Shown here: positions 1 to 7,007 of the stretch, in pieces
How positions within the stretch are numbered: the first letter of the stretch is position 1
Layout: every line of letters starts with the position of its first letter
Position numbers and translations under genes: made by a program
Assembly (NCBI GenBank): GCA_002366995.1
Contig: DFCM01000082.1
Location: forward strand, 7,769 to 15,002
DNA length: 7,234 nt
Direction of reading: 5' to 3'
Source of the DNA: a bacterium UBP3_UBA3054
Lineage (GTDB): Bacteria > Auribacterota > UBA3054
The notes under the pieces: generated by a model
What the model was told of the DNA's origin: nothing
The model's database searches: none
The model's input: only the letters and a program-made list of their open reading frames with translations

Positions 1-693
1 GACGACCAGCACGGCACCGCGGTAGTAACTCTCGCGGCCCTCTACAACGCCACCCAGATCGTCGGCAAGGAGATCGAGGACCTCAAGATCGTAATAAACG
101 GCGTGGGCGCGGCCGGAACCGCCATCGCCCGCCTCCTCTACGCCAACGGCGCCAGAGATTTCACGCTCCTCAACACCAAGGGCATCATCTCAAAAGAACA
201 CATGACCTTGGATCCCAAGAGAGCCGAGCTTCTCGATTTCGCGGTCCGCGACAAAGGCACCGGCGGACTCGCGGAAGCCGTCAAGGGCGCCGACCTCTTC
301 ATCGGCGTCTCCGCCCCCAACATCCTGACCGCCGACATGGTCAAGACCATGGCGAAAGACCCCATGATCTTCGCCTGCGCCAACCCCACTCCCGAGATCG
401 ATCCGGAGCTGGCCAAGTCCGCCGGCGCCAAGGTCGTCTGCACCGGCCGTTCCGACTATCCCAACCAGGTCAACAACGTCCTGGCCTTCCCGGGCATCTT
501 CCGCGGCGCCCTCGACGCCCGCGCGCCCAAGATCACGGAAGAAATGAAACTGGCGGCCGCCCAGGCCATAGCCGGCATGGTGAGCCCCGACGAGCTGAAG
601 CCCGACTACGTGATCCCGCCGGCTCTCGACCGCGAAGTGACCAGAGCCGTCGCCGAAGCGGTCTACTGCGCCGCCAAAGGCAACGTGATCTAA
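1..693 (+). CDS. Malic enzyme (malate dehydrogenase, oxaloacetate-decarboxylating), C-terminal part
   Basis: Oxidative decarboxylation of malate to pyruvate and CO2 with reduction of NAD(P), in the cytoplasm. The frame is open from base 1, and the first residues are DDQHGTA, the malic enzyme motif whose acidic pair includes a divalent-metal ligand; the gene therefore starts upstream of the window. The GTG at 103 is an internal valine codon inside the Rossmann loop and not a start. Visible in window numbering: dinucleotide-binding GVGAAG at 34-39, ANPTPE at 127-132, and TGRSDYPNQVNN at 148-159, which carries the conserved Asn of the substrate pocket. The C-terminal YVIPPALDREV stretch is also typical. 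About 230 residues are present; small bacterial malic enzymes are near 380-450, so roughly 150-200 N-terminal residues are missing. It lacks a fused phosphotransacetylase domain, because it stops right after the malic domain. NAD versus NADP preference cannot be read reliably. The next gene follows after 15 bases on the same strand. Confidence 0.95.
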   Translation, partial: DDQHGTAVVTLAALYNATQIVGKEIEDLKIVINGVGAAGTAIARLLYANGARDFTLLNTKGIISKEHMTLDPKRAELLDFAVRDKGTGGLAEAVKGADLFIGVSAPNILTADMVKTMAKDPMIFACANPTPEIDPELAKSAGAKVVCTGRSDYPNQVNNVLAFPGIFRGALDARAPKITEEMKLAAAQAIAGMVSPDELKPDYVIPPALDREVTRAVAEAVYCAAKGNVI

Positions 694-696
694 CTT

Positions 697-703
697 AGAG
701 GTG
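697..703 (+). promoter_or_regulatory. Ribosome binding site of the GH31 gene
   Basis: AGAGGTG lies 5 bases before the ATG at 709 and within the 15-base gap after the malic enzyme stop. It favours 709 over the in-frame ATG two codons later (715), although that one would also be within reach. No room for a separate promoter exists in the gap, which supports co-transcription with the malic enzyme gene. Confidence 0.7.
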
Positions 704-708
704 TCAAA

Positions 709-3120
709 ATGAGAATGCAGACTTTCGGAACCGGCGTCATCGTTTGCGGCGCCGCGCGTTTTTCCTATCTCGGCAACGGGCTGGTCAGAATAGAGCACAG
801 CCCTGACGGGTCGTTTTGCGACAGGCCGACTTTGAGAGCATTCGCCCCGCTTTCCCCGAGGCCCTTTTCCTCCGTGGAATTTTCCGAGACCGGCGTCAGG
901 CTGGAAACCCCGGAGATGACCATTGATTACACGGACGCCCCGGAACTTACCAAGGAGAACCTAAGCATAGAATGGCGCGCCGGCGGAATGGAAGGGACTT
1001 ACCGTTTCGGCGATCTCGAACACGAGAACTTAGGATCCCCTTACACGCTTGACCACTTCTACGACGCTCAGATCCCGGATCAGGGCGTCCACCCAGGCGG
1101 CTCCCAGACCTCCTCCCGCTACGGGGAAATGAACCTTTTCAACACCAACTGGAACATCGCGGAATACGCCAAGGCTCATCCGGAGGAAGTCAGGCTGATG
1201 AAGCCGATCCTCTGGACCACCTTCAAGCGCTATGAGAAAATGCCGGAAGGCATTAAAAAGGAACTCGACATCTGGAAAAAATTCCCTTCCGGCCCCGTTA
1301 GCAAAGCGGGCTACTGGACTATGGACGAGAGCGGCATGTACTGTCTGGACGAGGAGGGCTGGCCAATTGAAGACCCAAGAACCGGCTGCGTCAACTTTTT
1401 CTTCGGCTGCTACGGCAGAGATTTCAAGCGCGCCATGAGCCAGTTCGCGGCTCTTCTCGGCAAGACTCCCGTTCCTCCCCGCTGGGCCTTCGGCAACTGG
1501 TATTCCCGCTTCTATCCCTACACGGAAAAGGAAGTCAAGGAAGTCGTCAGGCAGTTCGAGAAGCACGACGTGCCCCTGGACGTCCTGATAGTGGACATGG
1601 ACTGGCACAAAAACGGCTGGGCCGGCTGGGATATAGCCGAGGAGAAATTCCCCGATTTCCGGGAATTCTGCGAATGGAAGGACAAAGCGGGACTGAAGAT
1701 CGGCCTGAACCTCCACGACGAGGACATCTGCCGCGAAGATTCCCATTTCAAAAAATTTTGCGAAATACTGGGCCTTCCGGAGGACTGCGCTCCGGAAAAG
1801 GAGGACAGGGAAGATTTCCAAAAACTTAACGACCAGCTTGGCTTGAAGATCCGCCGCCCCGGACATTCCAAAGACCTCTACCACGTCGACTACCTCGACA
1901 AGAAGAATTGGGAGGCTTTCCAGAAAGTCTGCTACGATCCTATGGAGGAAGCGGGCGTGGACTTCTGGTGGGAGGACATCTGGCAGGGGCTTTATCCCCA
2001 CATCAACATGAACCTCTGGAAAATGGAGCTTTTGAGGCGCCGCCAGGAAAAGCGGGGCAAACGCCCAATGTTTCTGAACCGCTACGCCGGCTGGGGCTCC
2101 CACCGTTATCCCGCCTTCTTCTCCGGCGACACCGGCTCCCACTGGCCCGTTTTGAAAATGGAAGCGAAAATAAACCAGCTGGCCGCCCACGTTGACATGT
2201 CCTATTTCTCCCACGACCTGGGAGGCTTCGTTGGCGAAGTGATAGGCGAGCTTCAGGGCCACGTTTCACCCGAACTTTACGTCCGCTGGATGCAGCTGGG
2301 AGCGATGTGCCCCATAATGCGCGTGCACAGCGACCACGGCATAAGGGAGCCCTGGAACTACGCTCCCGAAGTCGAGAAGCTGGCCAGCGAGGCCTACAGG
2401 CTCCACCACAGCCTCGTCCCCTACTTCTACCACTACGCCAGGGAAAACTACGACACCGGCTGCCCCATCATCCGCCCGGTCTATTTCGAGCAGCCGGATG
2501 ATCCGGAAGCTTTCGCTCACGAAGGCGAATACTTCGTGGGCGAAAAACTCTTCTTCTCGCCAATAGTGGAACAAGGCGGCTTCCACACCGTTAAGTTCCC
2601 GAAAGGCGAATACGTCCACTTCACAACCGGTGAGAAATACAAGGGCGGCGACGTCCTGGAAGACCGCTTCCGGGCCGACTACATGCCGCTTTTCGCCAAA
2701 GCCGGAGCGATCATCCCCCGCCAGGCCCTTTCCAAGCGCCTTGGCTCCAAGGCCCCCGATCCTTTGATCTTCTCAATTTTCCCGGGCGGAAACGACCAAT
2801 TCGCTTACTACGAGGACGACGGCATAAGCCCGGATTACGCCGAGAATTTCCTAAGGCTCCCCCTAACCCACGAGGAGACCAGGGAGAAGACCGTCATAAC
2901 GGCCGAAGCCATTGTAGGCTTCTACCCCAAGGCCAAAACCACCCGCGACCTGCGCTTCGATTTCCTCTTTGCGGAAAAGCCCTCTAAGGTCACCCTGACG
3001 GACCAGAAGAACGACGGCGCGGAAAAGGAATTCTCCTACGACGAGAAGACCAAAACGCTCACCGTGGAACTGAAGGCTCAGAACCTAAAGTTCCCCTTCG
3101 CCCTGACAGTGATAAAATAA
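709..3120 (+). CDS. Glycoside hydrolase family 31 (alpha-glucosidase/alpha-xylosidase type), cytoplasmic
   Basis: An 803-residue retaining alpha-glycosidase of family GH31. Layout: N-terminal beta-sandwich to about 245 (GLVRIEHSPDGSFCDRP at 24-40 is the usual opening), (beta/alpha)8 barrel from about 255 to 600, then beta-sandwich domains including a DUF5110-like end with YYEDDG at 700-705. Barrel motifs: VDMDWH at 295-300; DFWWEDIWQG around 418-427, aligning from memory with the DFWWLDWQQG motif of one GH31 branch, which makes D423 the predicted nucleophile; FSGDTGSHW with D474 the predicted acid/base; SHDLGG with D503; and RVH with R538 and H540. There is no signal peptide or membrane segment, so the substrate is probably an imported oligosaccharide or glycoside. 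The exact sugar cannot be assigned; GH31 includes alpha-glucosidases, alpha-xylosidases, sulfoquinovosidases and alpha-N-acetylgalactosaminidases. It is unusual in carrying about 70 extra residues (roughly 124-195) in the N-terminal sandwich and a smaller extra stretch near 365-390. The family call is firm and the specificity is open. Confidence 0.93.
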   Translation: MRMQTFGTGVIVCGAARFSYLGNGLVRIEHSPDGSFCDRPTLRAFAPLSPRPFSSVEFSETGVRLETPEMTIDYTDAPELTKENLSIEWRAGGMEGTYRFGDLEHENLGSPYTLDHFYDAQIPDQGVHPGGSQTSSRYGEMNLFNTNWNIAEYAKAHPEEVRLMKPILWTTFKRYEKMPEGIKKELDIWKKFPSGPVSKAGYWTMDESGMYCLDEEGWPIEDPRTGCVNFFFGCYGRDFKRAMSQFAALLGKTPVPPRWAFGNWYSRFYPYTEKEVKEVVRQFEKHDVPLDVLIVDMDWHKNGWAGWDIAEEKFPDFREFCEWKDKAGLKIGLNLHDEDICREDSHFKKFCEILGLPEDCAPEKEDREDFQKLNDQLGLKIRRPGHSKDLYHVDYLDKKNWEAFQKVCYDPMEEAGVDFWWEDIWQGLYPHINMNLWKMELLRRRQEKRGKRPMFLNRYAGWGSHRYPAFFSGDTGSHWPVLKMEAKINQLAAHVDMSYFSHDLGGFVGEVIGELQGHVSPELYVRWMQLGAMCPIMRVHSDHGIREPWNYAPEVEKLASEAYRLHHSLVPYFYHYARENYDTGCPIIRPVYFEQPDDPEAFAHEGEYFVGEKLFFSPIVEQGGFHTVKFPKGEYVHFTTGEKYKGGDVLEDRFRADYMPLFAKAGAIIPRQALSKRLGSKAPDPLIFSIFPGGNDQFAYYEDDGISPDYAENFLRLPLTHEETREKTVITAEAIVGFYPKAKTTRDLRFDFLFAEKPSKVTLTDQKNDGAEKEFSYDEKTKTLTVELKAQNLKFPFALTVIK

Positions 3121-3121
3121 C

Positions 3122-3270
3122 CGCGCAAAGGACGCTAACAAAGTTCAAGTGAAAACGCAGCATATACCCCTCGCTCACGGACTACGCGTGCATGGCCGTG
3201 ATTAGCGTCCTCCGTGAGTTCGCTTAGGGGTACATGCTGCGTTCTCACAATGCGCGTGTTGCGCTAGCAA
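3122..3270. other. Convergent intergenic region with extra complementary segments around the hairpin
   Basis: The 150-base gap between the GH31 gene and the DUF4340 gene holds no plausible coding sequence. Besides the main inverted repeat, CGCGCA at 3122-3127 is complementary to TGCGCG at 3251-3256, which could close the whole element. GGACGCTAA at 3130-3138 is fully complementary to TTAGCGTCC at 3202-3210 in the hairpin loop, which would form a pseudoknot or an alternative fold. CACGG at 3176-3180 can also pair with CCGTG at 3196-3200 as a competing inner stem. A near direct repeat, CGCTAACAA at 3133-3141 and CGCTAGCAA at 3262-3270, flanks the hairpin. Short matches such as the 6-bp pair can occur by chance; the 9-bp one is less likely to. 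Confidence 0.5.
3149..3248. repeat. Long imperfect inverted repeat (hairpin) between convergent genes
   Basis: Arm 3149-3171 pairs with 3226-3248 over 23 positions with two mismatches (3153/3244 and 3164/3233). After an asymmetric internal loop (3172-3173 against 3219-3225), CTCACGGA at 3174-3181 pairs perfectly with TCCGTGAG at 3211-3218, leaving a 29-base loop (3182-3210). Both mismatches are A.C on the plus strand and therefore U.G in a minus-strand transcript, so an RNA read leftwards would pair without a mismatch in the outer stem. It starts 22 bases after the DUF4340 stop and 28 bases after the GH31 stop. No T-run follows either side, so it is not a textbook intrinsic terminator. Possible roles are a bidirectional 3'-end stabiliser or terminator, a REP-like or MITE-like dispersed element, or a structured small RNA. 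The pairing is seen directly; the role is not. Confidence 0.8.
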
Positions 3271-4413
3271 TTAGGCTTCGTCAGTTTCGACGTCTTCGAG
3301 AGAGTCGAAGGGATTGGCGGGCTTTTCGGCCTCAGGCTCGTCGGATTTTTCGGGCTCCTTCAAACCTTCCTCGTCGATGAAGAGCTTCTGATAGGTCGCC
3401 TTGTCCACCTTGTAAGTGAACCTGCCGTACCACTCGTTGTACTGGTTGGCTTCGTCGGCCGCTTTCAGGTCGGCGTCTTTTTCCGCTCTGGTCACTTCGT
3501 TCGTGCCGCGGTCGGGCGCCTTGAAGGCGGCCTTGATGGAAACGGAGGAATCGCCGCCGTCCTCGCTTTTGCCGTACAGCGTGTAGTTGAGGCCGCTCAT
3601 TAATTCGACGTTCAGGTAAGTGCCGCCGGCATTTTCAGAGGCTCCTTCAGCCTCCTTGGCTTCCAGGCGGGAAAGCGTTTCGGTTAGCCTAAGAAGAGCG
3701 CCGGAATTCGGCTTGGCGCCGTCTTCAAGGACGAGGCCGCTCTCCCCTTCCTTAGCAACGAGGGTGTAGTCCGAGCCTTCTATTTTCGCGATCTCGTCTT
3801 TCTTCAGTTCCAGGATAAAGGGATCGCGCCAGTCTTTGGGATCGGCGTTGACTCGGAAGATGTTCCTGACGAGCATCGGTTTTTCCTCGTCGGTCAGGCG
3901 CAAGTACTGGCCGACGAACAAGGCGTCCATGGAATAGGCCCGGGCGGTCATGTCGTCGTCGCTGCTGTGCATTTTTGTGCGGCCCAGAATGAAGGAGGAG
4001 GCTTTCTTGCCGTCCGGCAGAAAAGTCTCGACGCGCAGTCCTGCGTTGGTCGTCACTTCGTCGGGATCGGCCACGCTCATCTTCTGGTAGCCGGATTTCC
4101 TGACGTTTATCACTTGCCCCGCTTTCAGCGCGTAGATCTCGGAAAGCAGGTTGGCGAGCAGGTAATATTTGGCTCTGAAGTTGCTTCCGTCCTTTACCAC
4201 CCAGAAGTTACCTTCCTTCTCGATCGTCACTTCGCTAGCGTTGTTTTTCAGCGTGACTTTCGTGATGTCGTTGACGGGATAATCCTTGTAGATCGTGTCG
4301 CCGAGTTTGCGTTCCGAGCTCGCTTTAAAAGACTGATATTTTTTGTAAGCGAAAATGCCGCCCAAACCGAGAAGGGCGATCAGAAGAAGTATTAGAGTGG
4401 TTTTCGCGTTCAT
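3271..4413 (-). CDS. DUF4340 domain-containing protein, membrane-anchored, partner of a Gld-like ABC transporter
   Basis: A 380-residue protein with one N-terminal membrane segment (about 5-23, after the short MNAK) and a long soluble part that should face the periplasm. The soluble part fits DUF4340: an opening strand pattern, then VTIEKEGNFWVVKDG at 62-76 and a helix with LLANLLSEIYALKAG at 85-99, a second beta-rich section from about 120 to 300, and DWRDPFILELKKDEIAKI around 194-211. The last 33 residues or so form a hydrophilic, strongly acidic tail rich in Glu, Pro and Asp with no predicted fold. It is the last gene of the four-gene minus-strand operon, starting 3 bases after the GldG-like stop. 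This ATPase, permease, GldG-like, DUF4340 order is common in several phyla. The biochemical role is unknown; as inference, it is an accessory subunit of the transporter. The ATG at 4413 is preferred because it gives the hydrophobic anchor and adjoins the upstream stop; its ribosome site (AGAGA, 4420-4424) is weak and overlaps the previous gene's end. Confidence 0.88.
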   Translation of the reverse strand: MNAKTTLILLLIALLGLGGIFAYKKYQSFKASSERKLGDTIYKDYPVNDITKVTLKNNASEVTIEKEGNFWVVKDGSNFRAKYYLLANLLSEIYALKAGQVINVRKSGYQKMSVADPDEVTTNAGLRVETFLPDGKKASSFILGRTKMHSSDDDMTARAYSMDALFVGQYLRLTDEEKPMLVRNIFRVNADPKDWRDPFILELKKDEIAKIEGSDYTLVAKEGESGLVLEDGAKPNSGALLRLTETLSRLEAKEAEGASENAGGTYLNVELMSGLNYTLYGKSEDGGDSSVSIKAAFKAPDRGTNEVTRAEKDADLKAADEANQYNEWYGRFTYKVDKATYQKLFIDEEGLKEPEKSDEPEAEKPANPFDSLEDVETDEA

Positions 4414-4416
4414 AAT

Positions 4417-6261
4417 TTATCTCTGTTTAACTCTGTATTGGTGACGGATCGCGAGGAAAATGCCGATTATGCAGACGATGGCCGGGACGAGCGCGATGTT
4501 GAGAAGCTTGAGGTAGAAGCCGAGCCTTTCCTTGTCGCGGTTGAGGTTCTTCCTAACCTGCTTCAGCTCCCTGGCGATCTGCTGGCGCTGGTTCTGGAAC
4601 TCCTTGATCTTCTTCTCCTGCTCGGGGCTTATGATCATGCGCTGGGAATCGTCCTTCTGCTGCTGGAGTTCGAAGAGCTGGCGCTGCAGAGTCTCGTACT
4701 GCTGGGAAAGGGCCTGCTCCTTGCTGAGCCATTCGTTCTGGGCCTTCTTCTCAAGATCCTGCACGACCGTAAAGGGCCTTTCGTAGCTGTCGCGGGCTCT
4801 TATGGCGATGAGGTTCTGGTCGCCGCTGAGCTGGTTGATGGCGTTCAGGATCAGCGTGTAGTTGTTGTTGAGCGGCTGGTAAGCCTGCATGCCCATGAAG
4901 CCTACTTGGCGGATATTGTACTGGTCGCAGAGGACGTCCACGTCCGCGAAGACCACGATCGTGTTGTCGACTTCCGCGTAGGCAAGGAGGTTGGTCGTGC
5001 CCTGGAAGGCGCTCTCGAATTGCCCGCTCACCTTCGCTACCATCGGGTAGTTCTTGACGTCGGAATTGAAGTTCATCCTTAAGTCGCTGGCTTCCTGGAA
5101 AACTTCCGATTTGCCGATAAGGGAGGCGGAAAGGCTCGTCGAGACAAGCGGCGTAAGAGTCGTCTTGGCGTCCTGCTTTTTGATTATGGCGCCCGTAAGC
5201 GGAAGCAGCATGCGGTCAAGCTGGGCCGTCATGATCTCGCTTGAGTTGAAGCATTCGCCGCTCGCGCTGATCCAGAGAGGGTTCTTCTCCTGGCCGCCGC
5301 TCTGGCTGCTCAGGATAGTCGGATGGTCAAGGTCGGCCACGACTTTTTCAGGGTCAACGGTAAAGCCCCATTTCTCGAAGAGCACGTTGGCGTCGGAAGC
5401 GCCGAACGGCATGATCGGGCTGTGCTCGTCCCTGTCGGCGGTGCACAAGGGGTCGACGAAGAAGATGACCTTGCCGCCCTTCATGACATACTGGTCGATG
5501 GCGATCATGGTCTCGTCCGGCCAGGCTTTGGGATGCACGACCAAAAGGATGTCCACGCCCTCGAGGTTCACGGGGCTGTCAGGCTTGATGTTTTTGACGA
5601 CGTAGTTGCGCTTCAGTTCGTTTATTATGATCCAGGGCTGGTAGACGCCCTTGGAATTGCGGCCGTACATGTCGCTCTTGTCGGTGCCCGTGATGGGAAG
5701 GGAGCTGATGACGCCGACCGTCTTTTTCTGAGGATGCAGGACCTGGTAGATGAGCTGCGAGACGTCGTACTCGAGGTAGCGCTCGCGGCTGATGTCAACG
5801 ACAGGAAGAGCGGCGTTCTGGTCGAGCGCCTCCGCCACGATGCCGAAATAGAAGTAGCCGTCGGCCGAAGGGTCGCTGCTGAAGCCGACTCTTCTGAGGC
5901 CGTATTTCAGGGCCCATTCCTCTTCGTCAGAGTCGAGCTTCGGATCAAGCACTTCAACTTTCACGCTGCCTTTGGAGGCGTTCTCATATTCCTTGAGCAG
6001 GTCCTTGACGCGCCCGGCGAAAGCCTTCAGCTGCGAGGGCTGGCCTCTCAGGCTGGAAGAGTAGAAGAGTTTCAAGGTGACGTCCTGATCGAGGTCCGAG
6101 AGCATCTTCTTCGTGCCGTCCGTCAGGCTGTAAGTTTTCGCCTCCGTGATGTCAAGGCGGAAATAAACGCTGGCGGCGACGAAATTCACGATGATAATGA
6201 CCGCGAGCAGAGCTATGAGCCCTACCGCGGAAGTCAGAAATTTCTGGGAAAAGAAGTTCAT
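4417..6261 (-). CDS. GldG-family ABC transporter auxiliary protein
   Basis: A 614-residue protein of the GldG / ABC_transp_aux type (Gldg family protein). Layout: membrane segment at about 12-33; then RLDITEAKTYSLTDGTKK at 35-52, the recognisable opening of the family; an alpha/beta extracytoplasmic part covering about 60-175; and a second alpha/beta section from about 178 (KKTVGVISSLP) through VDILLVVHPKAWPDE and GGKVIFFVDP near 236-271, resembling a glutamine-amidotransferase-like fold. A long Gln/Glu/Lys/Arg-rich coiled coil covers about 502-580, and a second membrane segment about 584-605, with a basic tail in the cytoplasm. Both ends are thus anchored in the inner membrane with a large periplasmic body between. 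In gliding Bacteroidetes the homologue works with GldA and GldF; elsewhere its role is undefined. It starts 10 bases after the permease stop and ends 3 bases before the DUF4340 start. The length is usual for the family and no defect was seen. Confidence 0.92.
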   Translation of the reverse strand: MNFFSQKFLTSAVGLIALLAVIIIVNFVAASVYFRLDITEAKTYSLTDGTKKMLSDLDQDVTLKLFYSSSLRGQPSQLKAFAGRVKDLLKEYENASKGSVKVEVLDPKLDSDEEEWALKYGLRRVGFSSDPSADGYFYFGIVAEALDQNAALPVVDISRERYLEYDVSQLIYQVLHPQKKTVGVISSLPITGTDKSDMYGRNSKGVYQPWIIINELKRNYVVKNIKPDSPVNLEGVDILLVVHPKAWPDETMIAIDQYVMKGGKVIFFVDPLCTADRDEHSPIMPFGASDANVLFEKWGFTVDPEKVVADLDHPTILSSQSGGQEKNPLWISASGECFNSSEIMTAQLDRMLLPLTGAIIKKQDAKTTLTPLVSTSLSASLIGKSEVFQEASDLRMNFNSDVKNYPMVAKVSGQFESAFQGTTNLLAYAEVDNTIVVFADVDVLCDQYNIRQVGFMGMQAYQPLNNNYTLILNAINQLSGDQNLIAIRARDSYERPFTVVQDLEKKAQNEWLSKEQALSQQYETLQRQLFELQQQKDDSQRMIISPEQEKKIKEFQNQRQQIARELKQVRKNLNRDKERLGFYLKLLNIALVPAIVCIIGIFLAIRHQYRVKQR

Positions 6262-6269
6262 ATATTCTG

Positions 6270-6274
6270 CCTCA
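6270..6274 (-). promoter_or_regulatory. Ribosome binding site of the GldG-like gene, overlapping the permease stop codon
   Basis: On the minus strand TGAGG contains the TGA stop of the permease (6274-6272) and a GAGG core, 8 bases before the ATG at 6261. Terminating ribosomes would sit on the next gene's start region, which predicts translational coupling. It also fixes the start of the GldG-like protein. Confidence 0.7.
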
Positions 6275-7006
6275 GGAAGCTTTGCGCGAAGTTAAGACCA
6301 CAGAAGTAGCGGATAGCATGAAGGTGATCAGGGAAGCGTAGTAGATAAGGTCCCTGGAATCTATAACACCGCGCTGCACGGAATCGAAGTGGTACATAAA
6401 GGAGAGCGAGGCGATGAAGTTGGCGACGCTCAAAGGAACGGTGGTGGCCAAGGCTTCCGTAACTGGGCCCCAGCCGGCGATCACGAAGAAGAGGCAGATG
6501 ACCAGGCAGATGATGAAGGCCACGACCTGGTTCCTCGTAAGGCTGGAAGCGAAGCTCCCGACCGCCAGATAGCAGCCGGCCAGAAGGAAGCTGCCGATAT
6601 ATCCCGCGATTATCTGCCCGATGTCAGGATTGCCGAGATAGCAGACCGTAATGACCATCGGGAATGTAAGGACGAGCGCGATGCCGATGAAGAGCCAGCC
6701 GGCCAGGAATTTTCCAAGGATCGCCTGCGGCAGAGTTACCGGCAGGGTAAGCAGAAGCTCTATGGTCCTGGTGCGGCGCTCCTCCGCCCACATCCTCATG
6801 GCGACCGCCGGAATAAGGAAGAGGTACAGCCAGGGATGCCAGACGAAGAAGGCCCTTAAGCTCGCGTCGTTGCTGTTGTAGAAGTCGCCGAACTGGAAAG
6901 TGAAGAAACCGCAGAGGATAAGGAAAATAACGATGAAGACGTACGCCACCGGCGAACCGAAGTAGCCGCTCATCTCTCTTTTTATGATGCTTAATGTCGT
7001 TCTCAT
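6272..7006 (-). CDS. ABC-2 type transporter permease, GldF-like
   Basis: A 244-residue integral inner-membrane protein with six likely membrane segments (about 18-38, 57-75, 99-122, 133-154, 161-179 and 219-239). The opening IIKREMSGYFGSPVAYVF at 7-24, and the stretch after the second segment, MRMWAEERRTRTIELLLTLP at 70-89 leading into the next helix at LGKFLAGW, are characteristic of the GldF/ABC-2 permease group. The short cytoplasmic helix that carries AEERRTRTIELL probably contacts the ATPase. It forms the channel half of the complex with the ATPase encoded just upstream and the GldG-like protein just downstream. Its start is one base after the ATPase stop. The size matches family members. 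The transported substrate is unknown; a lipid- or polysaccharide-related export or an energised periplasmic movement are possibilities, not shown here. Confidence 0.93.
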   Translation of the reverse strand: MRTTLSIIKREMSGYFGSPVAYVFIVIFLILCGFFTFQFGDFYNSNDASLRAFFVWHPWLYLFLIPAVAMRMWAEERRTRTIELLLTLPVTLPQAILGKFLAGWLFIGIALVLTFPMVITVCYLGNPDIGQIIAGYIGSFLLAGCYLAVGSFASSLTRNQVVAFIICLVICLFFVIAGWGPVTEALATTVPLSVANFIASLSFMYHFDSVQRGVIDSRDLIYYASLITFMLSATSVVLTSRKAS

Positions 7007-7007
7007 A

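Noticed and set aside
103..693. GTG at 103 as the start of the malic enzyme
   Set aside because: The frame is open upstream and encodes the conserved DDQHGTA motif; a start here would cut the nucleotide-binding loop.
1030..2262. A 410-codon open frame on the minus strand opposite the GH31 gene
   Set aside because: It lies wholly inside a gene with clear GH31 motifs and shows no recognisable domain. Long antisense frames are expected where third positions are G/C-rich.
3149..3248. Classical intrinsic terminator
   Set aside because: The stem is far longer than usual, the loop is 29 bases, and no T-run follows on either strand. A terminating role is still possible but not of the textbook kind.
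3122..3270. Integron attC site
   Set aside because: The flanking CGCTAAC does not fit RYYYAAC, no matching GTTRRRY core sits at the other end, and no integrase or cassette is present.
3133..3270. Target-site duplication of a recent insertion
   Set aside because: The two 9-mers differ by one base, and the sequence just inside them is not a terminal inverted repeat, since the palindrome begins 7 bases inside on one side and 13 on the other. Chance similarity is plausible.
4438..5082. A 214-codon open frame on the plus strand within the GldG-like gene
   Set aside because: It is the antisense of the coiled-coil region; its Leu/Glu richness comes from the Gln/Glu/Lys codons on the other strand.
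5323..6309. A 328-codon open frame on the plus strand opposite the GldG-like gene
   Set aside because: Its translation is a Val/Asp/Leu-rich mirror of the real gene with no domain and no good ribosome site, and it overlaps the operon junction.
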